A stretch of DNA of 64,000 nucleotides. Origin: an uncultured Bacilli bacterium (GTDB lineage: Bacteria; Bacillota_I; Bacilli_A; ML615J-28; CAG-313). Positions 41,338 through 50,707 of this stretch are shown piece after piece. Every line of letters starts with the position of its first letter. Position 1 is the first letter of the stretch. The notes under the pieces are model-generated. The model was not told the origin of the DNA and searched no databases. It saw only the letters and a list, made by a program, of their open reading frames with translations. Location: the NCBI GenBank assembly GCA_934098295.1, contig CAKONV010000005.1:1-64000 (forward strand), given 5' to 3'. The translations under genes were made by a program, and so were the position numbers.

Positions 41338-41984
41338 TATTTAAGAGCCTCCTCATATTTTTCAACTGCTGCTTTAGTAATTACTAGTGTATCAGCATTC
41401 ATCATTTGATATACTGATGCACGACTTTGAAGTTGAACAAGTACATTTGGTAAGTTTCTACCAGCAAGTCCTACATTATCGCCAGCTTCAGTATTTTCAT
41501 ACTTTGCATCATCTAAAACAACAATTACTTTGTTTTCGCTTGATTTTAATGCTTCAAGAACAGCAAGTAAACCTTTTGTCTTTGGTGTTTCAAGGTCAAT
41601 TGTGTCTAAAACATAAATTTCATTTTCTCTAACTTTACTACTTAAAGCACAACGCATTGCAAGTCTAACAACTTTCTTGTTAACTTTAATAGCATGTGAT
41701 CTTGGAACGGGAGCAAATGCAACACCACCACCGCGCCATTGAACAGCTCTAATACTACCTTGACGAGCTCTACCTGTACCTTTTTGTCTCCATGGTTTTC
41801 TACCACCACCGCGTACTTCACTGCGGGTTTTTGCTTTTTGAGTACCTTGACGTTGACCAGCACGTTCAGCAATTACTGTATCAAAAATTGCTTGTTGGTT
41901 ATCTTCAGTACCAAATACTTTCTCACTTAATTCTAAATCACCAAGTTGAGAACCATCTTGTTTGTATAATACAACTTTAGGCAT
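41337..41984 (-). CDS. rplD: 50S ribosomal protein L4
   Basis: L4 lines the exit tunnel and in several bacteria also represses its own operon by binding the S10 leader. The 215-residue protein has the tunnel loop TRSEVRGGGRKPWRQKGTGR ARQGS (split here) and FAPVPRSHAIKVNKKV. A structured leader at 42983-43105 could be its regulatory target. Between rplC and rplW. Confidence 0.98.
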   Translation of the reverse strand: MPKVVLYKQDGSQLGDLELSEKVFGTEDNQQAIFDTVIAERAGQRQGTQKAKTRSEVRGGGRKPWRQKGTGRARQGSIRAVQWRGGGVAFAPVPRSHAIKVNKKVVRLAMRCALSSKVRENEIYVLDTIDLETPKTKGLLAVLEALKSSENKVIVVLDDAKYENTEAGDNVGLAGRNLPNVLVQLQSRASVYQMMNADTLVITKAAVEKYEEALK

Positions 41985-41997
41985 GCGTTACTCCTTT

Positions 41998-42654
41998 CTA
42001 TGCTAATGCAGCAGGATTGATTGCAGGGTTTTTAGCTTTAACTGCATTCTTAACAACTACATAGCTGTTCTTTGCTCCTGGAACATTACCTTTAATTAAA
42101 ATTACATTGTTGGCTTCATCATATTTAACGAATTCAAGATTTTGAACTGTTTTTGTTTCGCCACCCATACGTCCTGGCATGTGTTTACCTGGTTTAATAC
42201 GTGCAGGGTTGATTGAGCCCATTGAACCGATTCCTCTATGATATCCAGAACCATGTCCCATTGGACCACGTTGAGCATTCCAACGTTTAATTACGCCGGC
42301 AAATCCTTTACCTTTTGATGTACCAGTAACATCTACTAGTTCACCTTCTGTAAAAATATTACCTTTAACCTCACTACCTACTTCAAACGCTAGCATTTCA
42401 GTCCCAGCGATTTCTTTAACGAAGCGCTTAGGAGCTGTTTCAGCTTTTTTAGCATGTCCGATTTCAGCTTTAGTTGCTGATTTCTTTTTATCAGCATAAC
42501 CTAATTGTACAGCATTGTAACCATCTGTTTCAACGGTCTTTTTTTGTAATACAACGTTTGGAGTAACTTCGATTACTGTTACAGGGATTAAAGTGCCTGC
42601 CTCAGTAAAAATTTGTGTCATTCCGATTTTCTTACCTAAGATTCCTTTGGCCAT
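41998..42654 (-). CDS. rplC: 50S ribosomal protein L3
   Basis: L3 shapes the peptidyl transferase centre. The 218-residue protein has GILGKKIGMTQIFTEAGTL, GKGFAGVIKRWNAQRGPMGH and PGRMGGETKTVQNLEFVKY. GGAGG precedes the ATG. Between rpsJ and rplD. Confidence 0.98.
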   Translation of the reverse strand: MAKGILGKKIGMTQIFTEAGTLIPVTVIEVTPNVVLQKKTVETDGYNAVQLGYADKKKSATKAEIGHAKKAETAPKRFVKEIAGTEMLAFEVGSEVKGNIFTEGELVDVTGTSKGKGFAGVIKRWNAQRGPMGHGSGYHRGIGSMGSINPARIKPGKHMPGRMGGETKTVQNLEFVKYDEANNVILIKGNVPGAKNSYVVVKNAVKAKNPAINPAALA

Positions 42655-42673
42655 GAGTATACCTCCTTCTCAA

Positions 42674-42982
42674 TTATTTTAAAACGATGTCGACACCGGA
42701 TGGTAACTCTAAGTGAGCTAATGCATCCATTGTTTTTGGTGTAATATTTGCAATATCAATTAAACGTTTATGAGTACGACGTTCAAATTGTTCACGACTG
42801 TCTTTATATTTGTGTGGTGAACGGATGATTGTAAATACTTCCTTTTCTGTAGGAAGAGGAATTGGACCTGATACTGTAGCACCAGTTCTTTTCGCAGTTT
42901 CTACAATTTTCTTCGCAGATTCATCAATTAATCTGTGATCATAAGATAATAATCTTATTCTTAATTTTTTTGTTTTTGCCAT
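42674..42982 (-). CDS. rpsJ: 30S ribosomal protein S10
   Basis: S10 is in the head of the small subunit and doubles as NusE in antitermination. The 102-residue protein has LRIRLLSYDHRLIDESAKKI, PIPLPTEKEVFTIIRSPHK and EQFERRTHKRLIDI. It is the first gene of the long ribosomal cluster. Confidence 0.98.
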   Translation of the reverse strand: MAKTKKLRIRLLSYDHRLIDESAKKIVETAKRTGATVSGPIPLPTEKEVFTIIRSPHKYKDSREQFERRTHKRLIDIANITPKTMDALAHLELPSGVDIVLK

Positions 42983-43105
42983 GTTTTTTCCTCCTAGCTT
43001 GATTAAATAAGCTACTAGGCTCCACGCAAATTACCTGATCAAAACGCATGACTCGGCAACTCTTCCGTGCGTATCAGCAACCTTGCGTATCTTTGCCTCT
43101 TTTTT
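42983..43105 (-). promoter_or_regulatory. Structured leader RNA of the S10 operon
   Basis: About 120 transcribed bases precede rpsJ. Near the start codon, AGCTT and AAGCT form a hairpin whose lower stem can pair CCT with the AGG of the Shine-Dalgarno (42991-43020), so the ribosome site can be hidden. Upstream is a G+C-richer block (GTTGCTGATACGC, GAGTTGCCGAGTC, GCGTTTTGATCAGG) that resembles the conserved leader before rpsJ in other Firmicutes. Autoregulation by an operon protein, probably L4, is inferred. Confidence 0.65.
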
Positions 43106-43110
43106 AGCCT

Positions 43111-43121
43111 ATTATATTATA
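43111..43121 (-). promoter_or_regulatory. -10 region of the S10 operon promoter
   Basis: Two overlapping TATAAT hexamers read on the minus strand (complement of 43111-43116 and 43116-43121). The -35 is not clear. The rest of the interval to 43245 is AT-rich and I see nothing more in it. Confidence 0.5.
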
Positions 43122-43244
43122 CTCATTTTCCATTTTTTTGCTAGTTATTTGCTTTTTATGTGTAAGTTTTATCTGTTTTTTATTATTTAAAAAGAATGTC
43201 TTAAATAATTGTTTTTAAAATATTTCCTATTTGTTTTTTAGATA

Positions 43245-43287
43245 ATAAAAAAGTATAGTAATTATTTTGGTAATAATCACTATACTT
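43245..43287 (-). terminator. Rho-independent terminator of the SGNH lipoprotein gene
   Basis: AAGTATAGT (43251-43259) pairs with ACTATACTT (43279-43287), extended by ATTATT/AATAAT after one mismatch. Six T follow on the minus strand. Confidence 0.85.
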
Positions 43288-43293
43288 AGTATT

Positions 43294-45264
43294 TTATTTT
43301 AGCAATCCTTCAATGACTCCTTCAGCAAATTTCTTCATACCTTCATGCTTAGGATGAGCTGAATCTACTAAATAATTTGAAAGGTCAACATCTTTCATTT
43401 CTACTACTTTTAGATTAAATTCTTTTCCATATTTATGAATGATTTCATTGCATGATGCTTGTTTAGTAGCTGAGTAAAAAGACGTTGTTGCAAGACTACA
43501 AAGTACTATTTCTGAATTAGGACAAATTTTCTTTAGGTTTTCAATCATTTCTTTATATCCTAGATCAAATGCATTAAGACTAACGCTTGAGGCATAACAA
43601 TCATTAGATCCCATATATATTAAAATAACATCAGGTGCTTCATTTTGAAGCTTTGTATACTCTAGTCTTGAATAATTCTTTGTAGCGTTTGTGCTTTGAT
43701 CAGCAACACAAGTTCCCGAATATGAATTGTTAACAAAAAGAGTTCCACCAAGTTTGTTTATTACTTGCATCCACCATGTCATATTTACATCATTTACATC
43801 AGCAGTAGGATATGGATAAAATGAAGCAAAACCTTTAGGTATATAATTAGAATATGTTGAGATACTATCGCCGATTATAGCGAAGCTTTTACCTTGATAA
43901 TTATTAGTTCCTTCTTTATACGTTGCTTTTATTGTCACTGAAGAAGTAATATTATAATTATCACTAGACCAACCCGCAAAAGCAAGTCCTTCATATTTTG
44001 GAGGAACTGGTAATATTACATTTCCACCTTTAACTGTTTTTTTAACAGCAATAATATTATCATCTTTGTCAACAAATGTTACGGTACATATTTCAAGATT
44101 ATTTGCTTCTTCAATTGTTGCAAATTCTATGCCATTAGCAGTTGATTTAATAACACAATTAATAAATACAGATGCATCAGTCTTTAAAGTTGCTGTCAAA
44201 ACACAATATCCTAAAGACTTAGCTGTGATAGAAGAAAAGGTCGATACTGTCGCAATTGAATCATCTGAAGTTGACCAGTCATAAGCAACTCTGCTTTTTT
44301 CTACCGCATTATCAGGTAAAACCGGTTGATATACATATGTACCATTTCCACTACTATGCGGTATTTTATTGATTCCCGTAAAGTGCATTGATGTTTCTGG
44401 AAGAACAAGCTTATTATGTTTTTCTACTTCTATAAATCTTGCATAAAGTTGAATATCATTTGTATTCTTTTCCGTTATTTGCTCATAACTTGTTAGAGAA
44501 ATATCTGATAAAAACCATCCAACAAATTCGTATCCTTCTTTTTCAGGTTTTGGTAAAGTTGAAACTGTTCCAATTTTAAATGTAGAAGGACTTAAGTTTA
44601 CTTTCTCACCATCAACATAATAGCTAATGTTAGCTGTTAATTTTTCTATTTTAGCATTTATCGTTAAATCGCTTGTTACGTGACTAAAATCTTGATCCCA
44701 TCCTAAAAATTTAAAGCTATCATTTTCGAAATCAGTTGGAGCATTAGCACTTTCTCCATATTCAACTATTTCTTCTTTTATGATTTTGCCATCAACTACA
44801 AACTTTATTGTATAGGATAGTTTTTCAAACTTAGCGTTTATTGTTAAATCACTTGTTACGTGACTAAAATCTTGATCAAAGCCAATAAATCTATAGCCTT
44901 CTTTTTCTACCTCTGGTGCTGTAGCGCTTTTTCCATATTCAACCGTTTCTTCTTTTTTTGTTACGCCATCAATTAAAAATTTAACTTTAAACTTTTTAGC
45001 AGTAAACATGGCTTTAACCGTTAAATCCGTTTGAACATTTTTTAATTCTTTATCCCAACCTATAAACGTATATCCTTCTTTTACAATGATTACTTCTGGT
45101 GCATCTTCTCCTTTATATATATCTGTTTCATAAAGGATAGTGTCATCAGTGTCCAAATAAGTAATTTTTACTTTTTCTTCTTCATTTTTTTGTTTACAAC
45201 TTACTGATGACATTGTTATAAAGATAACAAAAGTTGCAAACAAAATCTTAATTATTCGATTCAT
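43294..45264 (-). CDS. Surface lipoprotein with InlB-type repeats and an SGNH hydrolase domain
   Basis: A 656-residue secreted protein. The lipobox is SVSC (Cys about residue 23). Then come four InlB/Listeria-Bacteroides-type repeats, each with a GWD/GFDQDFSHV-like end, to about residue 280, then a bacterial Ig-like region (DDSIATVSTFSSITAKS). The C-terminal part is an SGNH/GDSL esterase: GDSIS (about 463), NNSYSGT, GSND (about 553) and DSAHPKHEG (about 633) supply Ser, Gly, Asn, Asp and His. It probably deacetylates or de-esterifies extracellular glycans; the substrate is unknown. Repeats two and three are nearly identical in DNA. Confidence 0.9.
   Translation of the reverse strand: MNRIIKILFATFVIFITMSSVSCKQKNEEEKVKITYLDTDDTILYETDIYKGEDAPEVIIVKEGYTFIGWDKELKNVQTDLTVKAMFTAKKFKVKFLIDGVTKKEETVEYGKSATAPEVEKEGYRFIGFDQDFSHVTSDLTINAKFEKLSYTIKFVVDGKIIKEEIVEYGESANAPTDFENDSFKFLGWDQDFSHVTSDLTINAKIEKLTANISYYVDGEKVNLSPSTFKIGTVSTLPKPEKEGYEFVGWFLSDISLTSYEQITEKNTNDIQLYARFIEVEKHNKLVLPETSMHFTGINKIPHSSGNGTYVYQPVLPDNAVEKSRVAYDWSTSDDSIATVSTFSSITAKSLGYCVLTATLKTDASVFINCVIKSTANGIEFATIEEANNLEICTVTFVDKDDNIIAVKKTVKGGNVILPVPPKYEGLAFAGWSSDNYNITSSVTIKATYKEGTNNYQGKSFAIIGDSISTYSNYIPKGFASFYPYPTADVNDVNMTWWMQVINKLGGTLFVNNSYSGTCVADQSTNATKNYSRLEYTKLQNEAPDVILIYMGSNDCYASSVSLNAFDLGYKEMIENLKKICPNSEIVLCSLATTSFYSATKQASCNEIIHKYGKEFNLKVVEMKDVDLSNYLVDSAHPKHEGMKKFAEGVIEGLLK
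44641..44878. repeat. In-phase 180-bp tandem duplication inside the lipoprotein gene
   Basis: A stretch of about 57 bases beginning at 44641 recurs at 44821, exactly 180 bases (60 codons) away, with only a handful of differences; a segment containing TTGTTACGTGACTAAAATC is identical. It encodes the SDLTINAK and DFSHVTS ends of adjacent repeats. Confidence 0.75.
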
Positions 45265-45283
45265 GTTTCACCTCTCGTTTAAA

Positions 45284-45292
45284 ATTATAACA
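45284..45292 (-). promoter_or_regulatory. Extended -10 element of the SGNH lipoprotein gene
   Basis: The minus strand reads TGTTATAAT about 20 bases before the ATG at 45264, giving a very short leader. Confidence 0.5.
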
Positions 45293-45359
45293 TTTAATTT
45301 TTTATGTGTCGCTTTTTTTACCTATTTTTTTATTATATATATTCTTTATTTAATAATGT

Positions 45360-45401
45360 AAATAAAAATAGTTACTAGTTTCCTAGCAACTATTTTTATT
45401 T
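45360..45401 (-). terminator. Terminator of the M16C protease gene
   Basis: AAATAAAAATAGTT (45360-45373) and AACTATTTTTATTT (45388-45401) are perfect arms, with an inner CTAG/CTAG pair. It spans the stop codon and has T-rich flanks on both strands. Confidence 0.7.
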
Positions 45402-48292
45402 TATTTGAATAACATTTTTACTTCTTTGAATAAGTCTTTAGCACCTTTGATTTTATTTTCATTTCCTAAAACACAAATTGCATCATCATTTAATACCTTT
45501 TCAAATAATGGTCTTAATTCTTTAATGTCTTTAACTGTTACATTTAAGATTTGACTTCTTTCTTTTTTCAAGTCTTCCATTGTAATTTTTTGAATATAGC
45601 ATCTAAATGATCTTTCGCCTTTCATCTTTGGACTAAGTGGAGTATCAATGGAGCCTATGGCACTAATAATAAATTTAGTAAGTTCCTTTTCCGTAGGATT
45701 AAATGAATCCATAAATGTTAAAACATTATTATATACATCTAATGTTTTTTCTAGATTTGGATCTCTATAGGAAACAAAGCACATGTTACCATTTTCGTTT
45801 GCCATCCACATGCATCCATAAGCACCACCTAAGACTCTTACTTGCATCCATAAATAATCGTATCTTAAAGCACCACCAAACACTTGGAAGGCACCTGTAT
45901 AGTGTTCTTTTCCAAAGTTTCCAACTTTAGCTACATATTGAACTTGTGATGAAGATGTAAATCCTTCGTTAAGTTTGTTTTCTTCAAATACAAAAGGTGT
46001 TTTAACTATTTCATTATTATATAATGAATTAGCAAAATTAGCTACATAAGTTTTATAATCATCATTGTTAGCTGTATAAGAGATAAATAAATTTTCTTTT
46101 CTAAATACGTATGTTATTAATTCTTTTAGTGAATTAACAATTTCATCATATTTATCATTAAAGTTTTCATTTAGTTCTTCTATAAATTTATATTGAGAAA
46201 TTCCTGATGTTAGTTCAGAATAAGCAGATGAACTTCTAATATATGAGAAAGCTCTATTAATAGCTGTTACATGACCATTAGCTAATAATGTCATTTGTCT
46301 TTGGGATTTGTTTTCGGCAATGATTTCTGCTAATCTCTTTTTATTATCAATTACTGATGTTGTAATAATTTCTTTAACTATATCAAACACAAAAGGAATT
46401 TTTTCAAATAATACCTTTGTTTCAAATCTAAAATATGGAGCAACACCATTTTCATCCACACATAAAGCAAGAACATTTCCTTCAATACCACCAGTATTGA
46501 TATTAACTTCCTTATATAAATCTTCATATTTATAATTTTTAGTATCTACATATCCTAATACTTTTGTTAATAAGCCTAAATAAGGAATTAATCTTGATGG
46601 AACATTAATAGTATTAAAATTAAAGTCTAAGTAAGCAATACCTGAGGTTTCAATGTTATGTTTTAATACAAGAGTATTATCTATATATATCTCTTCATTA
46701 TATAATGGTTCCGTTTCATCACTAATATCATCTCTTGTAAGGGTTGGCATGGTTGCCAATTCTTCTTCTGTTGATGGTGTAGCTTGATATTCTTTCAATG
46801 CTTGAGTTGATGCTATTATTTCATCTAATTCTTTATCGCTTAAAGTTTGTTTATAAGCTGCAAGTTTTTCTTTTACTTTTCTTTCTTCCTCTTCACCCAT
46901 TGTGTTACTTGGAGAAACTACAATGTAAGAAGAATGATTGTTTTCTAATAGATATTTCTTTATTAATTCTTCAAAATAATTAGTTTCAACATCTTCTTTT
47001 AAGGCTGTAAAATATTTATCATATTCTAAATTAGAGAATGGATCAGAATCATCATATAACCATGTTCCTAGGGCATTAAGAGCATAAATAAGTCCTTTAG
47101 CAACTCCAAAGTCTGATTCACGGTATTTAAATTCATAATAATTAATAGCTGATTTTAAAGATTTTTTATCTAATCCTTTGTTAACAAGTTCTGTTAAAGC
47201 TTCTTTAATTGTTGTTTTAAACTCTTCTAACATTCCTTCTTTAGCATCTTTTGAAATGATTGATAAAGTTGGTTGTAATAATCCATTATCATATCCGGAA
47301 ATTACATCATTACCTAGTCCTTTATCCAATAATGCTTGTTTTAATGGAGCTCCAGGGGCATCAAGTAATGCATAAGATAAAATCAAATAAGCATAAGATA
47401 GTTTTATGTCTTTGAAAGTGCCAATTACACTATTATAAGCATAATAGGTTTTGTTTTCCAAACTTTCTTCTTTGCCAACAGGATAATATATTTTTTCTTC
47501 GTGAGGTTGTTCAAATGGTTTTTGATAAGAAATGGCTGATGCTATATTAGCTTCATCAAATTTTGATAAGTATTCACTATCTAGCCATGCAAGTTTTGAT
47601 TCCATGTCAACATCACCATATATAATTATATAACTATTAGATGGATGATAATATTGGCTATGAAATTTCTTAAAAGCTTCATAGGTAAGATTAGGAATAT
47701 CAGAAGGATTACCACCAGAATCTACTCCATAAGTTGTATCTGGGAATAAAGAATGTTGACACTCTCTCATAACAACTTGTTCAGGAGAAGAATAGGCTCC
47801 TTTCATTTCATTATATACAACTCCATTGTATATCAAGTCTTTGTCTTTAGCTTCTAGTTCATAATGCCAGCCTTCTTGTTTAAATATTTCTTCATGAGTA
47901 TAAACATTAGGATAAAAAACAGCATCCATATATACTTCCATTAAGTTAGAAAAATCTTTTTCATTGCAACTTGCGAAAGGATATACAGTCTTATCTGGAT
48001 AAGTCATAGCATTCAAAAAAGTATTTAATGAGCTTTTCAAAAGTTCTACAAATGGATCTTTAACTGGGAATTTTTTAGAGCCACAAAGTGTTGAATGTTC
48101 TAGAATATGAGGAACACCAGTATCATCTACAGGAGGAGTTCTAAAACCAACGGCAAACACTTTATTATTATCCTTATTAGGCATTAAAAGGATTCTAGCT
48201 TTTGTTTTCTTGTGCTCTAAAAGTTGAACATTGGAATCAATTTCTTTTATAAATTGTTCTTTTATTAATTGATATTTTTTTGTATTAGTCAT
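45401..48292 (-). CDS. M16C zinc metalloprotease (presequence-protease/PreP-like)
   Basis: A 963-residue protease of the same group as mitochondrial PreP, which encloses and degrades peptides and unfolded segments. The inverted zinc motif HILEHSTLCGS is at about residues 62-72, and the third ligand follows in YNEMKGAYSSPE. The central M16C-associated domain and the inactive C-terminal half (QVFGGALRYDYLWMQVR, GGAYGCMW) are present. No signal peptide is seen, so it is cytosolic. It follows the glycosidase-like gene at 48302 by nine bases and is probably co-transcribed with it. Confidence 0.95.
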   Translation of the reverse strand: MTNTKKYQLIKEQFIKEIDSNVQLLEHKKTKARILLMPNKDNNKVFAVGFRTPPVDDTGVPHILEHSTLCGSKKFPVKDPFVELLKSSLNTFLNAMTYPDKTVYPFASCNEKDFSNLMEVYMDAVFYPNVYTHEEIFKQEGWHYELEAKDKDLIYNGVVYNEMKGAYSSPEQVVMRECQHSLFPDTTYGVDSGGNPSDIPNLTYEAFKKFHSQYYHPSNSYIIIYGDVDMESKLAWLDSEYLSKFDEANIASAISYQKPFEQPHEEKIYYPVGKEESLENKTYYAYNSVIGTFKDIKLSYAYLILSYALLDAPGAPLKQALLDKGLGNDVISGYDNGLLQPTLSIISKDAKEGMLEEFKTTIKEALTELVNKGLDKKSLKSAINYYEFKYRESDFGVAKGLIYALNALGTWLYDDSDPFSNLEYDKYFTALKEDVETNYFEELIKKYLLENNHSSYIVVSPSNTMGEEEERKVKEKLAAYKQTLSDKELDEIIASTQALKEYQATPSTEEELATMPTLTRDDISDETEPLYNEEIYIDNTLVLKHNIETSGIAYLDFNFNTINVPSRLIPYLGLLTKVLGYVDTKNYKYEDLYKEVNINTGGIEGNVLALCVDENGVAPYFRFETKVLFEKIPFVFDIVKEIITTSVIDNKKRLAEIIAENKSQRQMTLLANGHVTAINRAFSYIRSSSAYSELTSGISQYKFIEELNENFNDKYDEIVNSLKELITYVFRKENLFISYTANNDDYKTYVANFANSLYNNEIVKTPFVFEENKLNEGFTSSSQVQYVAKVGNFGKEHYTGAFQVFGGALRYDYLWMQVRVLGGAYGCMWMANENGNMCFVSYRDPNLEKTLDVYNNVLTFMDSFNPTEKELTKFIISAIGSIDTPLSPKMKGERSFRCYIQKITMEDLKKERSQILNVTVKDIKELRPLFEKVLNDDAICVLGNENKIKGAKDLFKEVKMLFK

Positions 48293-48301
48293 TATTTTCT
48301 C

Positions 48302-50560
48302 CTATCTTTTTTTCTTTAATAATATAACTAGTAAACTTATTGAGGAAAGAATATCAAAGATATATAAATCTTTTCTACATTTACAACCTTTATTGTTTCC
48401 ATTTTCTACATATTCATTCGTATTATTAATGGTTATAACATCTGATTGAATAAGTTGTTCATTATCTTTATATTTATATTTTAAGAATAATTGGAAATTG
48501 TATTCTTTGTTTACGATATCTAAATCAGAAAGAATTTCCTTACAGTTAAGCGATTTTAAATCAACTTTTTTGCCGCTATACATTACGTAATATTCTACTA
48601 TTAAATTGTCTTTATCGATAATTTCTACATTAATTTGAACACTACTTTTACCAGTTCTTACAACTTCAAATGTTTTTATTTCTGGAGTATTGAAAGCTTT
48701 TGTTGTTATATTAAACTTTTCCGTTACTTCTCTTATTTTTTCACTTTCTTCATCATACAACTTATATTCTACTACTACCTCATAGTCAGTATTAGGTGTT
48801 AATCCTTCTACTGTTACTCTTGAATCATTTTGAGTTAAATCATACGTTTGACCATTGATTGCAAACTTTAATTCTTCATATTTTTTAACATATTTATCAG
48901 TGTGGATAAATGTAATTTGGTTGCTACCTATTACAGTTTCAATTCCTGAACCAGGAGCTTGATAAGTATCAGTTGTTCCTTCTAAATCAAATGAACATGG
49001 AATAGTTTTGCCATTTACTGTTACGTCATATGTTAAATGAATATCATATGTTGTTCCTTCTTCTAGTCCTTTAACAACAATTTCATCGCTTGAACAATCA
49101 TAAGTTTTGCCATTTACTGTTGCTTTAATATTAGATATTATATCTTTGTTAAGGCTACTTACTCTTTTTATTGTTAAACTACTTGGTGTAGAATCCATAC
49201 CATAGCAACGATATTCGGGGTCCCTTACAACAAAGAAGCATCCTTCATATATTGATCTTTGAGCAGTTGAACTAGGAGAATCGGATGAAGATGATGTAAT
49301 TGTAAAGCCACCATAATTATCTCTTATTATAGCAGTAACACTACCACCACCATCTTGTTGATATGCTTCCGTTACACCATAATATTTTAGAATAGCATTT
49401 GATTCATCTTGATTAGTACCCGCATATTCAGCTTTAGCTACAGTTAATAATACATATGTACCATCAGCTTTTCTACCAAATATACATCTATTATATCTTC
49501 TTGAATCATATCCTTGATTAGCTTCAACGTCTTTGTTATCATATCTTTGAACAGAATGATATCCTAATGTTGATTCTACTTGATTCATTAAATCATTTTC
49601 ATAATAAAATTGTACTCTTATTTTAACATTTTCTTTTAATACTGATTTTAATTCTTCATTTAAAGTTTCAATTGCGAATTGGTTAGCATCTACTTTTACT
49701 TGTTTTGCTACTTTAGAAATAACACCTCTTGAAAAAAGAGCGTCAGTTTTAGAACCAATTGGATAATTGTGGTTATTAGACATGTAAGAAAATTCAGGAT
49801 CCTCAACTAGATATATATTTCCTGTCGAAGTAACATCAAATGTTATTTTTTCACTTTCTGATGTTGCCGAATTATAAGAAATCCATACAGCTGTTTTTCC
49901 TTCAGCTGGAGTTTCATTAATTGCGTCAACATCATACCAAGAAGTAATTTCATTATTTTCATCTAATATTTCAACTCTTAATCCTTTTAATGCGGAAGCT
50001 GCAAGAAGGGATGATGATGAACCATCATTTTTAACACCGACATAATTAGAAGCACTTACTCCTGTTGGTGTTATTGCGAATCTTCTTTCACCATCGACAA
50101 TCATTGGATAATATGGTTGATTATAATAAAAGAAACTTCCATTAGTTACAAAACCAGAACCATATGTTGCATAATATTGATCACCATTAACACCCGCAAG
50201 AACTATCCAACCAGGATGAGTTTCTTCATAGTTCTTAGCGATGCTTGTTAAGGTTGATCTTGAATACATATTGTTGTTTCTTTGAATCGCCCAAGTTACA
50301 AGTTTAGAGTTAACTCCGTCTGTCTTCATGCTAAACGCATTTACTTTTTGATTTCCATCACTTAAACCATGGTAGGTAGTTTTACCATAAGCTAAAGAAT
50401 GGGTAAGATCACCTATCTTTTTTATTGTTTCATTTTCTGAAGTCCATGTTGCCTGTTCATTGTCACTTTTACTATCATCTGCTTTTCCAGATATACTAAA
50501 GCCTAAGAAAATAAACAATGTTACAAATAAAATTAAAAATACTTTTTTAATTAATTTCAT
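48302..50560 (-). CDS. Secreted phosphodiester-glycosidase (NAGPA/DUF2233-like) surface protein
   Basis: A 752-residue protein with a signal peptide, an N-terminal half of the phosphodiester glycosidase fold (AGVNGDQYY about residue 125, FGRKADGTYVLL, YQQDGGGSVTAI about 404), then fibronectin-like beta modules. Human NAGPA removes GlcNAc from phosphodiesters; bacterial members are thought to act on wall or exopolysaccharide phosphodiesters. The C-terminus (CKCRKDL, hydrophobic stretch, KKKR) looks like a membrane or sorting tail. It is a paralogue of the next protein at 50708-53008. Confidence 0.88.
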   Translation of the reverse strand: MKLIKKVFLILFVTLFIFLGFSISGKADDSKSDNEQATWTSENETIKKIGDLTHSLAYGKTTYHGLSDGNQKVNAFSMKTDGVNSKLVTWAIQRNNNMYSRSTLTSIAKNYEETHPGWIVLAGVNGDQYYATYGSGFVTNGSFFYYNQPYYPMIVDGERRFAITPTGVSASNYVGVKNDGSSSSLLAASALKGLRVEILDENNEITSWYDVDAINETPAEGKTAVWISYNSATSESEKITFDVTSTGNIYLVEDPEFSYMSNNHNYPIGSKTDALFSRGVISKVAKQVKVDANQFAIETLNEELKSVLKENVKIRVQFYYENDLMNQVESTLGYHSVQRYDNKDVEANQGYDSRRYNRCIFGRKADGTYVLLTVAKAEYAGTNQDESNAILKYYGVTEAYQQDGGGSVTAIIRDNYGGFTITSSSSDSPSSTAQRSIYEGCFFVVRDPEYRCYGMDSTPSSLTIKRVSSLNKDIISNIKATVNGKTYDCSSDEIVVKGLEEGTTYDIHLTYDVTVNGKTIPCSFDLEGTTDTYQAPGSGIETVIGSNQITFIHTDKYVKKYEELKFAINGQTYDLTQNDSRVTVEGLTPNTDYEVVVEYKLYDEESEKIREVTEKFNITTKAFNTPEIKTFEVVRTGKSSVQINVEIIDKDNLIVEYYVMYSGKKVDLKSLNCKEILSDLDIVNKEYNFQLFLKYKYKDNEQLIQSDVITINNTNEYVENGNNKGCKCRKDLYIFDILSSISLLVILLKKKR

Positions 50561-50655
50561 AATTCACCTCTTGTTTATATTATTTTATCATAATTAATTT
50601 CTTTTTTTTATAAATTATACTTATTTTTTTATTATATTTTAATTTAACAAAAAAT

Positions 50656-50688
50656 AAAAAGAACAATCTATAAAAAATTGTTCTTTTT
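50656..50688 (-). terminator. Rho-independent terminator between the twin glycosidase genes
   Basis: AAAAAGAACAAT (50656-50667) and ATTGTTCTTTTT (50677-50688) form a perfect 12-bp stem. T-rich sequence follows on the minus strand. It ends the gene at 50708-53008, so the two paralogues are separate transcripts. Confidence 0.8.
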
Positions 50689-50707
50689 GTTTCTTTATGC
50701 TATATTT

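Noticed and set aside
45401..48292. M16C protease as a secreted enzyme acting on the surface proteins nearby
   Set aside because: No signal peptide or lipobox is present at its N-terminus, so extracellular action is not supported.
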